Source of the DNA: an uncultured Desulfobacterales bacterium
Lineage (GTDB): Bacteria > Desulfobacterota > Desulfobacteria > Desulfobacterales > SpSt-501
DNA: 64,000 bases
Reading direction: 5' to 3'
NCBI GenBank assembly: GCA_938048455.1
Contig: CALIUY010000016.1
Coordinates: forward strand, 165,402 to 229,401
The position numbers and the translations under genes are program-made. The notes under the pieces are model-generated. The model had not been told where the DNA came from, did no database searches, and saw only the letters and a list, made by a program, of their open reading frames with translations. Below, piece by piece: positions 48,176 to 56,755 of the stretch. Within the stretch, counting starts at the first letter, position 1; every line of letters begins with the position of its first letter.

Positions 48176-48934
48176 TCAGGCGCTTTTTTCCCCCTCCAGG
48201 GCGGCCCGCCTGGCCTTGCGGCGCGCCAGCATGCGCGCCGCGGCGATGCTCAGTTCGTAGAGCAGCATCAAAGGCAACGCCATCAGGATCATCGAGACCA
48301 CATCCGGGGTGAGAAAGGCGGCCACGACGAAGGCGCCCACCACGGCATAGCGGCGGTTACGGGACAGGGTTTCCACCGAAAGGATCCCCACCCAGGACAG
48401 GCAGGTCAACACCACGGGAAGCTCGAAGAGCAGGCCGAAGATGAAAAGCAGTTTGGTGGCGAAGGTGAGGTATTCGCGCATGGAGGGGAGGGTGCGGATG
48501 TAGTCCGCCCCGAAGCTTAACAGGAAACGGAATCCGAAAGGAAAGACGACGAAGTAGCCGAAGAGCGCTCCCCCGAGAAAGAACGCCGTGGTGACGGCGA
48601 TGAGCGGCCCGAGCAGGCGGCGTTCGTGACGGTAAAGGCCGGGGGCGACGAACATCCAGAACTGGTAGAAAAGAACGGGGCTGGCCAGAATGGCCCCGGC
48701 GAGCAGGGAGACCTTGAGGTAGGTGAAGAAGGCTTCGGGGATGCCCGTGAAGATGAGCTTTCCCCCCTCGGGCATGACGCGCATCAGGGGATAGACCAGG
48801 ATTTCGAACAGGGATTCCTTGAACGCGTAGCAGATCAGGAATCCGGCCCCCAGGGCGAGGAAGCACTTGATCAGCCGCGTGCGAAGTTCCGCCAGATGAG
48901 CCGTGAAGGGGATTTTGTCGTCTTCGGTCAACAT
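48176..48934 (-). CDS. tatC: Twin-arginine translocase subunit TatC
   Basis: 252 residues with six predicted membrane helices. The N-terminal FTAHLAELRTRLIKCF is the TatC signature, followed by PEAFFTYLKVSLLAG, APGLYRHERR and FGLLFELPVVL. TatC binds twin-arginine signal peptides and exports folded, cofactor-loaded proteins. The ATG at 48934 is chosen because it precedes the conserved N-terminus directly, with GAGGA upstream; a longer frame overlaps tatB. It follows tatB by 34 bases in the same direction. Confidence 0.94.
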   Translation of the reverse strand: MLTEDDKIPFTAHLAELRTRLIKCFLALGAGFLICYAFKESLFEILVYPLMRVMPEGGKLIFTGIPEAFFTYLKVSLLAGAILASPVLFYQFWMFVAPGLYRHERRLLGPLIAVTTAFFLGGALFGYFVVFPFGFRFLLSFGADYIRTLPSMREYLTFATKLLFIFGLLFELPVVLTCLSWVGILSVETLSRNRRYAVVGAFVVAAFLTPDVVSMILMALPLMLLYELSIAAARMLARRKARRAALEGEKSA

Positions 48935-48968
48935 CCGCGCAGGTTCCTCGTGCGGCGGCGGATCGGTT

Positions 48969-49412
48969 TCATTCGGGGCGGCGGGGTTCGGAGGGGGCGG
49001 CGGCTTCCGGCGCAGGTGCATCGGCGCGGTCGGCGCTCCAGGCTTGGAAGGCTTTCTTGAGCTCCTCGAGCTTCTGCTCGGCGGAGGGCTCCTCGGCCGC
49101 AAGGCCGCGCGAGGGGGAAACGGCGTCCACCGGCGGGGAGGCTTTCGCCGCCTCCGGGCGCTCGTCATCGGGCTTGAGCGCTTCATTGCGGATCACCTGG
49201 TTCACCTCGGTGTGGAACTCTTCCATCACCTTTTTTGCTTCCTCGATCTCCCCGTCGAGGCGGAAGGTCTCCTTCATCTCCGCCGTGGCCTTGCGGAATT
49301 CGCGCACCGCCCGGCCGAGCGATTTGGCGAGATCGGGCAGCTTGTTCGGGCCCAAAACGATCAGGGCGACGACGGCGATCAGGATCAACTCCGGCATGCC
49401 GATGCCGAACAT
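48969..49412 (-). CDS. tatB: Sec-independent translocase protein TatB (TatA/B family)
   Basis: 147 residues. MFGIGMPELILIAVVALIVL is the single N-terminal membrane helix with the glutamate of TatB, then the hinge GPNKLPDLAKSLGRAVREF and an amphipathic helix. The long acidic and Ala/Pro-rich tail favours TatB over TatA. The ATG at 49412 matches the family start exactly. Together with tatC it forms the substrate-binding core of the Tat machinery; no separate tatA is visible in the window. Confidence 0.88.
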   Translation of the reverse strand: MFGIGMPELILIAVVALIVLGPNKLPDLAKSLGRAVREFRKATAEMKETFRLDGEIEEAKKVMEEFHTEVNQVIRNEALKPDDERPEAAKASPPVDAVSPSRGLAAEEPSAEQKLEELKKAFQAWSADRADAPAPEAAAPSEPRRPE

Positions 49413-49518
49413 GGCATCCCCCTTCGGCACAAGAGGCCAACACTGCGCCCCAGGCAGCTGCGCCCGCAAAGGACGGGAACTTGGCGCTGGCGCGGATCGC
49501 TAACAAAAACGGATTCTT

Positions 49519-49536
49519 TGAACCCTAACGGGTTCA
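49519..49536 (-). terminator. Terminator-like hairpin after mltA
   Basis: On the minus strand TGAACCC, loop GTTA, GGGTTCA; nine bases later there is a T-run (TTTTTG). It lies 11 bases beyond the mltA stop, before tatB, and fits a rho-independent terminator of the moaC-mltA transcript, although the T-run is displaced. Confidence 0.5.
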
Positions 49537-49546
49537 GGCATCGCTG

Positions 49547-50770
49547 TCAAGGCGCCCCGGCCTCGGGCCGCAACAGGAGAAAGTAAAGTTCGCCCGGATG
49601 GTTCAGATGGCCGGCCGTGAACTCGGCCTCGGGACCCGCCCCCCAGAAAAGGTCGGCCCGGCCGGGGCCGGTGATGGCGCTACCCGTGTCCTGGACGAGC
49701 AGGAATCGCCGCAACTCGCGCCGGGAGGGCGAAACCGAGGGATCGCCCGGCGCGGGTCGGCGCGTGACGGCGAAAACGATCGCGCCCTCCGGAAAAACCC
49801 TTCGATCCAGGGCGAGCGACCGCCCGGCGGTGAGAGGAACGCCGAGCGCGCCGATCGGCCCCTCCGGGACGATGCGAAAGAAGACATAGCTCGGGTTGAA
49901 CGCGAGCACGCGCCCGATTTCCTCCGGGTGGTCGCGCAAGTAGCGTCGGATCGCCGGCAGGGAAATCTCCTCGCGAGGGATCTTTCCCTCCTCGATTAGA
50001 AGACGGCCGATGCTGCGGTAGGGGCGTCCGTTGGAGGCCTCGTAGCCCACCCGCAGCGTTTCGCCGCCCTCGAGTTCGATGCGGCCCGAGCCCTGGACGT
50101 GGAGAAAGAAGAGCTCGACCGGGTCGCGCACCCAGGCGAGCGGGCGGGCCCGTTCGAAGAGCCCCGCTTCTTCGATTTCACGCCGTTCGGGGTAAGGAAC
50201 GAGCCGTTTGCCCTCCAGGCGTCCGGCGAGACGCTCGCCGCGGTATTTTTCGTGGAATTCCCCCAGCTCGACGGTGATCAGGTCTTCGGGACGTCCCCAG
50301 AGCGGGTGGCGGAACAGGGCGTCGGGTTCGCGGCGCCCCTGGAGCAGGGGCTCGTAGTACCCCGTGAAAAGAACCTCGCCCCCTCCATCCCGTCCGGTTG
50401 CGCGGTAGCAACGAAACTCTTTTTCCACGCGCGCCTGGAGGTCCTTGACGGAAGGCCGGGAGGCGATGAGGTCGCGAAAGCGCTCGAGCGCGTGGGCGAG
50501 GCGGCTTGCCGGGATGCGCTCGGGGCCGAAGTCGAAGGGGCGCTCCGGCGGCTGCCGTTTTATCCAATCGATGCTCCGGGCGAGCGCCTCTTCAAGGCCG
50601 GCGAAGGCTAGGTCGTCCTCGAACCGCGGGCAGGGCGCCGGGGCCATCGGTGTCGCCGCCGGGGGGAGGGCCGGCGGGGCGGGCGGCGGAGACGGACAGC
50701 CGAAAAGGAACAAAAAGGCCGGGGCCGCGAGGAGAATCCAGCGTTGAAACCGAGACGGCCTGCGGTTCAT
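49547..50770 (-). CDS. mltA: Membrane-bound lytic murein transglycosylase A
   Basis: 407 residues. The signal peptide ends in a lipobox-like LFGC (Cys25), so it is probably a lipoprotein. The MltA domain is recognisable by VLFTGYYEPLLQG, GEFHEKYRGERLAG and HVQGSGRIELEGGETLRVGY, and the C-terminal 3D domain by VQDTGSAITGPGRADLFWG, which carries the catalytic aspartates. It cleaves peptidoglycan at the outer membrane. The start ATG overlaps the moaC stop (ATGA), indicating translational coupling between unrelated functions. Confidence 0.93.
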   Translation of the reverse strand: MNRRPSRFQRWILLAAPAFLFLFGCPSPPPAPPALPPAATPMAPAPCPRFEDDLAFAGLEEALARSIDWIKRQPPERPFDFGPERIPASRLAHALERFRDLIASRPSVKDLQARVEKEFRCYRATGRDGGGEVLFTGYYEPLLQGRREPDALFRHPLWGRPEDLITVELGEFHEKYRGERLAGRLEGKRLVPYPERREIEEAGLFERARPLAWVRDPVELFFLHVQGSGRIELEGGETLRVGYEASNGRPYRSIGRLLIEEGKIPREEISLPAIRRYLRDHPEEIGRVLAFNPSYVFFRIVPEGPIGALGVPLTAGRSLALDRRVFPEGAIVFAVTRRPAPGDPSVSPSRRELRRFLLVQDTGSAITGPGRADLFWGAGPEAEFTAGHLNHPGELYFLLLRPEAGAP

Positions 50771-51246
50771 GTCCGTCGCCGGTAGTCCCCGCTTTTGCCG
50801 CCGGATTTGGCCAGCAGCCGCAGCGCGGTAATCTCCATGTCGCGGTCGAGGGCCTTGCACATGTCGTAGATCGTGAGCGCCGCCACCGCCGCCCCCGTGA
50901 GCGCCTCCATCTCGACCCCCGTGCGGTCGAGCGCCTGGGCCGAGGCGCGGATGCCGATCGCCGAAGCGGCCTCGTCGGTCAGGAAATCGACTTGCACATG
51001 GGTGAGTCTGAGGGGATGGCACATGGGGATCAGATCCGCCGTGCGTTTGGCGGCCAGGATGCCGGCGATGCGGGCGGTTTCCAGGACGTTGCCCTTGCTC
51101 ACCGTCCCTTCTTGGATGCGGCGGAAGGTCTCCGGCCGCATCCGGACGGTCGCCTCGGCGGTCGCCGTGCGGCGGCTGATGTCTTTTTTGCTCACATCCA
51201 CCATGCGCACGCGACCTTGTTCGTCGAGATGGGTGAATTCGGTCAT
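50767..51246 (-). CDS. moaC: Cyclic pyranopterin monophosphate synthase MoaC
   Basis: 159 residues, the normal length. Conserved blocks: VRMVDVSKKDISRRTA, GNVLETARIAGILAAKRT, PMCHPLRLTHV, GVEMEALTGAAVAALTIYDM, KALDRDM and KSGGKSGDYR. It rearranges the MoaA product into cyclic pyranopterin monophosphate in molybdenum cofactor synthesis. The ATG at 51246 is at the family start. It is upstream of mltA and 46 bases after the K+ channel gene, all on the same strand. Confidence 0.95.
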   Translation of the reverse strand: MTEFTHLDEQGRVRMVDVSKKDISRRTATAEATVRMRPETFRRIQEGTVSKGNVLETARIAGILAAKRTADLIPMCHPLRLTHVQVDFLTDEAASAIGIRASAQALDRTGVEMEALTGAAVAALTIYDMCKALDRDMEITALRLLAKSGGKSGDYRRRT

Positions 51247-51292
51247 CGGGTCCTGTTCTTTCGTTTGCCGGAAAGCGGGCCGCTCGGGGGGC

Positions 51293-53002
51293 TCACCCGG
51301 ACGACCCGGCATAGAGTTCACCGAAGCGTTGCTCTCCCTCGGCGGTTCCGATGAGAATCAGCTCGTCGTCGGCTTGCAGGGGGGTGGCGGGATCGGGGTT
51401 GATGAAGGTTTCCTCGCGCCGGCGAAGGGCGACGACGCTCAGCCCCGTTTTTTCCCGGATGCGGGCCGAAGCGAGGGAACGGGCGACGATGCCGGCCGGC
51501 ACGGGGGTCCGGAAGATGTTCAAGCCCTCGGAGACCACGAGCAGTTTTTCCGGGTTCAGCAGATTGAGGATCGTGGTCGAAACGAGCGAGGCATAGGAGA
51601 TCACGAGATTGGCGCCCGCCCGGTAGAGGGTCTTGACGTTACGCTCGAGGGTTGCGCGGCAGATGAGCTGAACATCCGGCCGCAGACGGCGGCAGTAGAT
51701 CGTGAGATAGATGTTGAGGTCGTCGTCGTGGGTGGTGATGATCACGGCGGGGGACTCGTTGATCCCGGCCTGGACCAGGGTTTCCAGGTCGGCCGCGCTG
51801 CCCTGGACGACGCGCTCGTCGCCCTGCAGCGCGCGGGAAATTTTCTTCTCGACCAGGCGATAGTCGATCCCCATGCGACGCAGAGTGGCGGCCGCGGCCA
51901 TCCCGACCCGACCGCCGCCCAGCACCAACACCGGTCCCGTCTGCTCCCCCGGCTTTCCGGGCAGGGCGACGTGCATTTCGTAGCGCCGGATCTGTTCGCC
52001 CGACCCGGCGAGAACGAGAATCGTCGCTTCCCCGATCCGGGTTTCCGGACCGGGCGGCGAGAAGCGGCCCTCTTCCCACAGCCCCACGACGTTGACCCCG
52101 GTCAGCTCGCGCAGCCGGCTCTCGGCCAACGTCAGGCCCTGCAGCCGCGTACGGCCTGCGGCGGCCTCGGCGATCAGCAGTTCGTCGAAGCGACCGATGA
52201 CGTTCGCCTGGTGGCCGTAGCCGAGAACGCGGCGGGCCAACGCCTGGCCCAGCATCTTCGTGAACTGAAAGGTGTGGGTGCTGCCGGCCAACTGGAGGAT
52301 GTCGAGGGATTCGTCCTGGTCGACGTTGGTGACGGTGATGACCTGCTCGCAGACCTCGCGGATGGTGAAGATGACGTTGGTGCTGGTCACATCGTCGTTC
52401 AACACGACAACGAGCGCCGCCTGGCGCACGTGCAGCCGTTCGTAAGTCGCCGGGTCGTCGAGGAGTCCCAAGACCACCCGGTAGCCCGCCTCGTGCAACC
52501 GGAGGGCCTCCTGGGGATCGGCGACGAGGATGGCATAGGCAATGCCGTAGCGGTCGAGTTTTTCGATGAGCTGGACGGCCGCGGCATCGAAGCGCGTGAG
52601 AATCACATGCCGGGAGGTGTTCTCCGGCAGCGCGCGCGGCGTGCGGGCGCGGTTTTGCTCCTCGAGCCAAGGGGCGTAGAAAAACTGGATGAAGGTGAAG
52701 GGCAGCATGACGAGCAGGAAGATGATCCCGGTGAGCAGGACCACGATCGAGAAAAGCCGTCCGAGATCGCTCGTGAAGGTGATGTCGCCGAAGCCCAGGG
52801 TCGACATCACGGTCAGCGTCCAGTAGAATCCCGTAAGCCAGGAGTGTTTGCGGCCTTCGTATTCCATGAGAAAATGGAACAGGAGGCTGTAGAGCGTGAA
52901 AAAACCGGCAAGGATCAGGAGAAACCGCAGCAGAAGCCGGACGTTGTTCTTCTGCTGCGCCCGGTTGACCAGGGCGGCGAGCTCGGAGAAAAGAAACTTC
53001 AT
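51293..53002 (-). CDS. Potassium channel with two RCK (TrkA) modules
   Basis: 569 residues. Two membrane helices (about 22-45 and 82-105) flank a pore loop with selectivity filter TLGFGD (residues 68-73). After SRHVILTRFDAAAVQL comes a first RCK-N/TrkA-C unit, and a second with GPVLVLGGGRVGMAAAA (Rossmann GxGxxG) and a TrkA-C domain at the end (LQADDELILIGTAEG). This is a ligand-gated K+ channel or K+ conductance regulator architecture. The filter has TLGFGD where TVGYGD is most common. ATG at 53002 begins MKFLFSE. Confidence 0.88.
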   Translation of the reverse strand: MKFLFSELAALVNRAQQKNNVRLLLRFLLILAGFFTLYSLLFHFLMEYEGRKHSWLTGFYWTLTVMSTLGFGDITFTSDLGRLFSIVVLLTGIIFLLVMLPFTFIQFFYAPWLEEQNRARTPRALPENTSRHVILTRFDAAAVQLIEKLDRYGIAYAILVADPQEALRLHEAGYRVVLGLLDDPATYERLHVRQAALVVVLNDDVTSTNVIFTIREVCEQVITVTNVDQDESLDILQLAGSTHTFQFTKMLGQALARRVLGYGHQANVIGRFDELLIAEAAAGRTRLQGLTLAESRLRELTGVNVVGLWEEGRFSPPGPETRIGEATILVLAGSGEQIRRYEMHVALPGKPGEQTGPVLVLGGGRVGMAAAATLRRMGIDYRLVEKKISRALQGDERVVQGSAADLETLVQAGINESPAVIITTHDDDLNIYLTIYCRRLRPDVQLICRATLERNVKTLYRAGANLVISYASLVSTTILNLLNPEKLLVVSEGLNIFRTPVPAGIVARSLASARIREKTGLSVVALRRREETFINPDPATPLQADDELILIGTAEGEQRFGELYAGSSG

Positions 53003-53103
53003 CGAAGCTTCTCCGTACCACGATTTGGGCTGCGATGCCAGCATCGCCTGCGGGAGCTGAGGGCCACGGCCGTCTCTCCGCCGCCCGGGAAGGGAATCTC
53101 CGC

Positions 53104-53934
53104 TTGGACCTGAAAAGAACCGAACGCGCCGTAAAAGGTCTCGGCCGGTTGGGCCTCCTCTTTTTTCTCGTCTTTTTCGCCTGCCTCCTGGACAGCTGTG
53201 TCGCGCGTTTCCGGGAACCGCTCTTTACGGTGAACCTTTTGCCGGGGGAAAGCGCCCGGGTGGACGGGATGCTCGACCCTGAAGTGAAGGAGATCGCCCA
53301 ACTCGAGGTGCAAACCGACGACACCTCCGTCCGCCTGCGCCTCGAGCGCCTGCAGCGCGGCTTCTGGCTGGGGGGCACGATGTGGGCGGGGGAGGTCACG
53401 GTCGACTCCGCGGCCTCCCCGGGGGCCCGCGAGGTGCGGGTGCGGCGGCGCGAGAAGCCGCCCGAGGAGCCTCCCGTCGGCGCCTGGCGCGTTGTCGTGC
53501 ACGCCGATGCCGACTCTTTAAGGAGCAGCCGCCTGTCGTTCCTCCACCGCCACTTCGGCATCGCGCCGGGACTGGCGGCGCTCGCCTGTGTACCGTTCCT
53601 GGTTTGGGTGCTCCTTCTAAGCTTTCTTCTGGGCCGCCGCCGGGAGCGGCTGCTCGCCGCGCAGGGGTTCGCCGAAATTTTTCTTTCGCGGAGCCTGCCC
53701 GGCGGGACGGAGGTCTTCTTCGAGCTCTTCGGGCAGGCGGGGATCGCCCCCGGCGGGACGGTAGCGATCCTCGACCGCGAGGGGCGAGTGATCGCCGCGG
53801 CGCGGATCGAGAAAACCGACGGCCGGAACGCCGTCGCTTTCGCCGCCGGCCTTTTCGGCCCGCTTCCTCCGGGAGCCGGCGTGCGGCTCGCCGCCCGCGA
53901 CATTGCCTCCGCCCCGGAGGAGGCGGAGGGGTAG
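53104..53934 (+). CDS. Membrane protein of unknown function, two predicted helices
   Basis: 276 residues from a TTG at 53104, preceded by GGAAGGGAA; an in-frame ATG at 53035 would add 23 residues but lacks a ribosome site. Helix one (about residues 15-32, LGLLFFLVFFACLLDSC) could also be a lipoprotein-like signal. A beta-rich region follows, with WLGGTMWAGEVTVDSA, then helix two (about 160-180, PFLVWVLLLSFLLGRRR) and a C-terminal cytosolic-looking domain. I recognise no family. It is divergent from the K+ channel gene, and a possible 33-codon gene lies just behind it. Confidence 0.65.
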   Translation: MDLKRTERAVKGLGRLGLLFFLVFFACLLDSCVARFREPLFTVNLLPGESARVDGMLDPEVKEIAQLEVQTDDTSVRLRLERLQRGFWLGGTMWAGEVTVDSAASPGAREVRVRRREKPPEEPPVGAWRVVVHADADSLRSSRLSFLHRHFGIAPGLAALACVPFLVWVLLLSFLLGRRRERLLAAQGFAEIFLSRSLPGGTEVFFELFGQAGIAPGGTVAILDREGRVIAAARIEKTDGRNAVAFAAGLFGPLPPGAGVRLAARDIASAPEEAEG

Positions 53935-53952
53935 GATCAACGGAGAAGGGCG

Positions 53953-54054
53953 ATGCTTGAAGTTCTCATTCTTTTCCTTGTGTTCGCCTGTGCGGTGATC
54001 GTCGGACTGGCCCTCGGCGGGCGCTTGCGCTTCCGGCGCGAGCGCAAGCCTTGA
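53953..54054 (+). CDS. Possible 33-residue single-helix membrane peptide
   Basis: An ATG at 53953 with GGAGAAGGG just upstream opens 33 codons to TGA at 54054. The product has one hydrophobic helix (LIFLVFACAVIVGLALGG) and a very basic C-terminus (RLRFRRERKP), a typical positive-inside small membrane protein. It starts 18 bases after the preceding gene, in the same direction. Only the ribosome site, hydrophobicity and spacing support it. Confidence 0.45.
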   Translation: MLEVLILFLVFACAVIVGLALGGRLRFRRERKP

Positions 54055-54083
54055 ACGCTCTTTCCTTCCGATCGCCGGTCGGC

Positions 54084-54779
54084 CTAGAGGAACTGGGGCA
54101 GGCGGCGGATGCGGTAGCGGTGGGTGATGCGGCGGCGGGCCACGGGGTCTTCCATTTCGAACTCGAAGATTTCTCCGATCTCGATTCCCCCGCGGGCGGG
54201 GAAGGTGCCGCAAAAAAGCACGAGAGTCCCCTGCCGCGGGTCGGCCTCCTGCGGGATCCCCTGGAGAAGCTCGAGCACATCGAGGTTGTCGGCGAGGCTT
54301 CCCTCCTGGTAGAGCCGACGCCTTCCCTTTTGCGTCGACCACGAGCGCAGGAGGATCCGCTCCATGTGACCGCGCACCTCGTCGAGCTCCCAGACCGTGG
54401 GGGCAGTGGGTTTGGCGCACATCTGCTTGGAGGCCGGAATGTCGTATTTTTCAAAGCCGCGATCGGTGTGGTCGGAGCCCACGCCGAGATAGAGGCGTTC
54501 GTTTTGCCGCAGGATCACGGCCTCGACCTCGCCCGAGGACTCGGTCCCCGTGACTTCGATCTCCTCCGCCGTGGTGAGGATCGTGGGCGAAAGGCTCATG
54601 TAAGTCGGTGTCCGCGAGGGAGGGGGGACGCCTAAACGGCCGAGCTCCTCGATGTGTTTGCGGACCGCCTCGCGGTCCTTGCCCACCCAACCGGCGACGA
54701 CGAGACGCTCGGCGGCGAAGGAAAAGGGAATCTTCCCCCGCCGGGATTCCAGGAGGAGTTCGAGTCGGATGGCGGCCAT
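54084..54779 (-). CDS. DUF2848 domain protein, last gene of a TRAP transporter operon
   Basis: 231 residues. VVAGWVGKDREAVRKHIEEL near the N-terminus and VGSDHTDRGFEKYDIPASKQMCAKP in the middle are the DUF2848 hallmarks; the fold is related to fumarylacetoacetate-hydrolase-like proteins. The histidine/aspartate-rich SDHTDR segment may bind a metal. No enzymatic activity is established. It starts 11 bases after the DctM gene and is on the same transcript as a DUF1445 hydro-lyase, suggesting catabolism of the imported acid. Confidence 0.82.
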   Translation of the reverse strand: MAAIRLELLLESRRGKIPFSFAAERLVVAGWVGKDREAVRKHIEELGRLGVPPPSRTPTYMSLSPTILTTAEEIEVTGTESSGEVEAVILRQNERLYLGVGSDHTDRGFEKYDIPASKQMCAKPTAPTVWELDEVRGHMERILLRSWSTQKGRRRLYQEGSLADNLDVLELLQGIPQEADPRQGTLVLFCGTFPARGGIEIGEIFEFEMEDPVARRRITHRYRIRRLPQFL

Positions 54780-54790
54780 GGCGGTCTCCT

Positions 54791-56074
54791 TCAGACGGTG
54801 CGGGCAAGGAACAGGGCGAGTTCGGGCCAGGCGACGAGAATGCCGATCATCACGAAGATCCCGATCACGAAGGGTGTGCTGCCCACGATCACCTCGCCGA
54901 TCGTCCCCCGGCCGCGTACGCCCTGGACGACATAGAGGTTCAATCCCACGGGAGGGGTGATGAGGGCCATCTCGATCAACAGGATGAGGAGGATCCCGAA
55001 CCAGACGGGATGGAAGCCTGCGCCCACGATCACGGGAAAGACGATCGGGACGGAGATCACCATGAGCGAGAGGGTCTCGACGAAAAAGCCGAGCACCACG
55101 TAAAGGGCGATGATGGCGAGCAACGTCTTGAGCGGCGAAAGGCCCAGGTTCTGGACGAAGCGCTGGAGCAGTTCGGCCAGTCCGACCGAGTCCAGAACGA
55201 AGTTGAGGTAGTTGGCGGCGATCAGGATGAGCATGATCATCGCCGTGGTGCGCACGGTGCCCTCGGCGACCTCCTTGAGAAACCGCCGCCCCACCGCCCG
55301 GTAGCGCAGGGCGAGCAGCACGGCGGCGATCACTCCCAAGGCGGCCGATTCGGTGGGGGTCGCCCAGCCGGTGTAGATCGAACCGATCACGACGGCGAAG
55401 ATGAAGAGGACCGGAAGCAGGTCCTGGAGGCTCCTCAAGCGCTCGGGCCAGGAAACGCGGCGCACCCCGCCGCTCAAGCCCGGCCGGATGAGGCAGATCG
55501 CGAGGATGACCGCCATGAAGACGAGGGCGAGCAGGATTCCGGGGACGATTCCGGCAAGAAAGAGTTGAGGGATCGAAGTGTTGGTGAGAAAACCGTAGAC
55601 GATGAGGTTGATCGAGGGGGGAATCAGGATCCCGAGCGTTCCTCCGGCGGCGATCGTTCCGGCGAAGAGCCCCTCATGGTAGCCGTAGCGCCGGGCCTGG
55701 GGCAACCCGACGGTGCTGATGGTCGCCGCCGTGGCGACACTCGAGCCGCTGGTGGCGGCGAACATGGCGGCGGTGCCGATGTTGGCGTGCATGAGGCCTC
55801 CGGGGAGCCAGGAGAGCCACTTGTCGAGCGCGCCGTAGGTGCGGCGGGCGATTCCCGCCCGGAGCAGGATCTCGCCCAGAAGAACGAAGAGCGGAATCGA
55901 GAGCAAAAGAAAATCGGTGCTCGCCGACCAGAAGACCTCCCCCAGAAGGCGATGGAGGGGGTAGCCGGAGTAGAAATAACCGAGAGCGAGGCCCAGGACG
56001 AGGATGGCGACCGCAACCGGAATGCTCGCCAGAAGCAGCAGCAGGAGGATGCCGAGTGTCACCGGAACGATCAT
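54791..56074 (-). CDS. dctM: TRAP transporter large permease (DctM family)
   Basis: 427 residues with about twelve hydrophobic segments, the normal DctM size. Family blocks: LSIPLFVLLGEILLRAGI, SGSSVATAATISTVGLPQ, GTLGILIPPSINLIVYG and LIEMALITPPVGLNLYVVQG. It uses the sodium gradient to import an organic acid bound by the periplasmic DctP. The ATG at 56074 overlaps the dctQ stop. No substrate is apparent. Confidence 0.94.
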   Translation of the reverse strand: MIVPVTLGILLLLLLASIPVAVAILVLGLALGYFYSGYPLHRLLGEVFWSASTDFLLLSIPLFVLLGEILLRAGIARRTYGALDKWLSWLPGGLMHANIGTAAMFAATSGSSVATAATISTVGLPQARRYGYHEGLFAGTIAAGGTLGILIPPSINLIVYGFLTNTSIPQLFLAGIVPGILLALVFMAVILAICLIRPGLSGGVRRVSWPERLRSLQDLLPVLFIFAVVIGSIYTGWATPTESAALGVIAAVLLALRYRAVGRRFLKEVAEGTVRTTAMIMLILIAANYLNFVLDSVGLAELLQRFVQNLGLSPLKTLLAIIALYVVLGFFVETLSLMVISVPIVFPVIVGAGFHPVWFGILLILLIEMALITPPVGLNLYVVQGVRGRGTIGEVIVGSTPFVIGIFVMIGILVAWPELALFLARTV

Positions 56075-56667
56075 CGTGCGCCTCCTTCCTCCGTCGGGAC
56101 GGAGGCGGCACCGCCGGACTCTTCGATTTCCTCGCGCACGTCGGTTGTCCCGGAAAGCCGCTCTGCGCCCGGGACATCGCCTGCGGCGAGCCGGGCGAGG
56201 GTACCGGCGAGGAGGACGAGGACGGTGAGGAGCAAGAGCGCGAGTCCCGCAAACCAGAGCCCTTGAGGAATCCACAGCGGGGTGGCGAGGGGCGTGTTCG
56301 CCACCGACCGGCGCAGGATGGAGGTCGAAAGCACCTGGAAGGCGTAGCCCGTGATCAAGGCGGCGCAGAGGGCGAAGAGGACGAGCGCCGACACGTCGAG
56401 GGCGACGCGCAGCCTGCGGCCGAGCCGCAGGTAAAGGGCGTCGATGCGGATGTGGGCTTTGCGCAGGAGCGCATAGCCGAAGGTCCAGCTCGAAGTGACG
56501 GCGAGCACGTAATTGGAGATCTCGTCGGCCCCGCCGAGCGAGATCGCAAAGATCTTGCGCAGGACGACCTCGACCGCGATCAGAACCGCCGTGAGAAAGA
56601 GCAGCGCCCCGCTCATCCAGGCCGCAAACGTGGACAAGGTTTCCGTGAGACGGATCAGTCGGCTCAT
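56071..56667 (-). CDS. dctQ: TRAP transporter small permease (DctQ family)
   Basis: 198 residues with four predicted membrane helices. GADEISNYVLAVTSSWTFGYALLRKAHIRID is the conserved DctQ core, and SALVLFALCAALITGYAFQ the third helix. The C-terminus is a 40-residue acidic tail. It starts at the ATG at 56667, 88 bases downstream of dctP; that gap contains a perfect 10-bp hairpin. Confidence 0.9.
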   Translation of the reverse strand: MSRLIRLTETLSTFAAWMSGALLFLTAVLIAVEVVLRKIFAISLGGADEISNYVLAVTSSWTFGYALLRKAHIRIDALYLRLGRRLRVALDVSALVLFALCAALITGYAFQVLSTSILRRSVANTPLATPLWIPQGLWFAGLALLLLTVLVLLAGTLARLAAGDVPGAERLSGTTDVREEIEESGGAASVPTEEGGAR

Positions 56668-56723
56668 GCAGGACTCCGCGCGGCAAAACGGCTGCGGTGG
56701 CACACCGCGGCAGGGATGAGAGA

Positions 56724-56747
56724 GCGGGGCGGAGGGTTCCGCCCCGC
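56724..56747 (-). promoter_or_regulatory. Perfect 10-bp hairpin between dctP and dctQ
   Basis: GCGGGGCGGA (56724-56733) and TCCGCCCCGC (56738-56747) form a complete stem with a four-base loop, nine bases after the dctP stop. There is no T-run. Its place behind a binding-protein gene parallels the hairpin at 5761-5819 and suggests differential expression of binding protein and permease. Confidence 0.6.
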
Positions 56748-56755
56748 CCGCGGCA

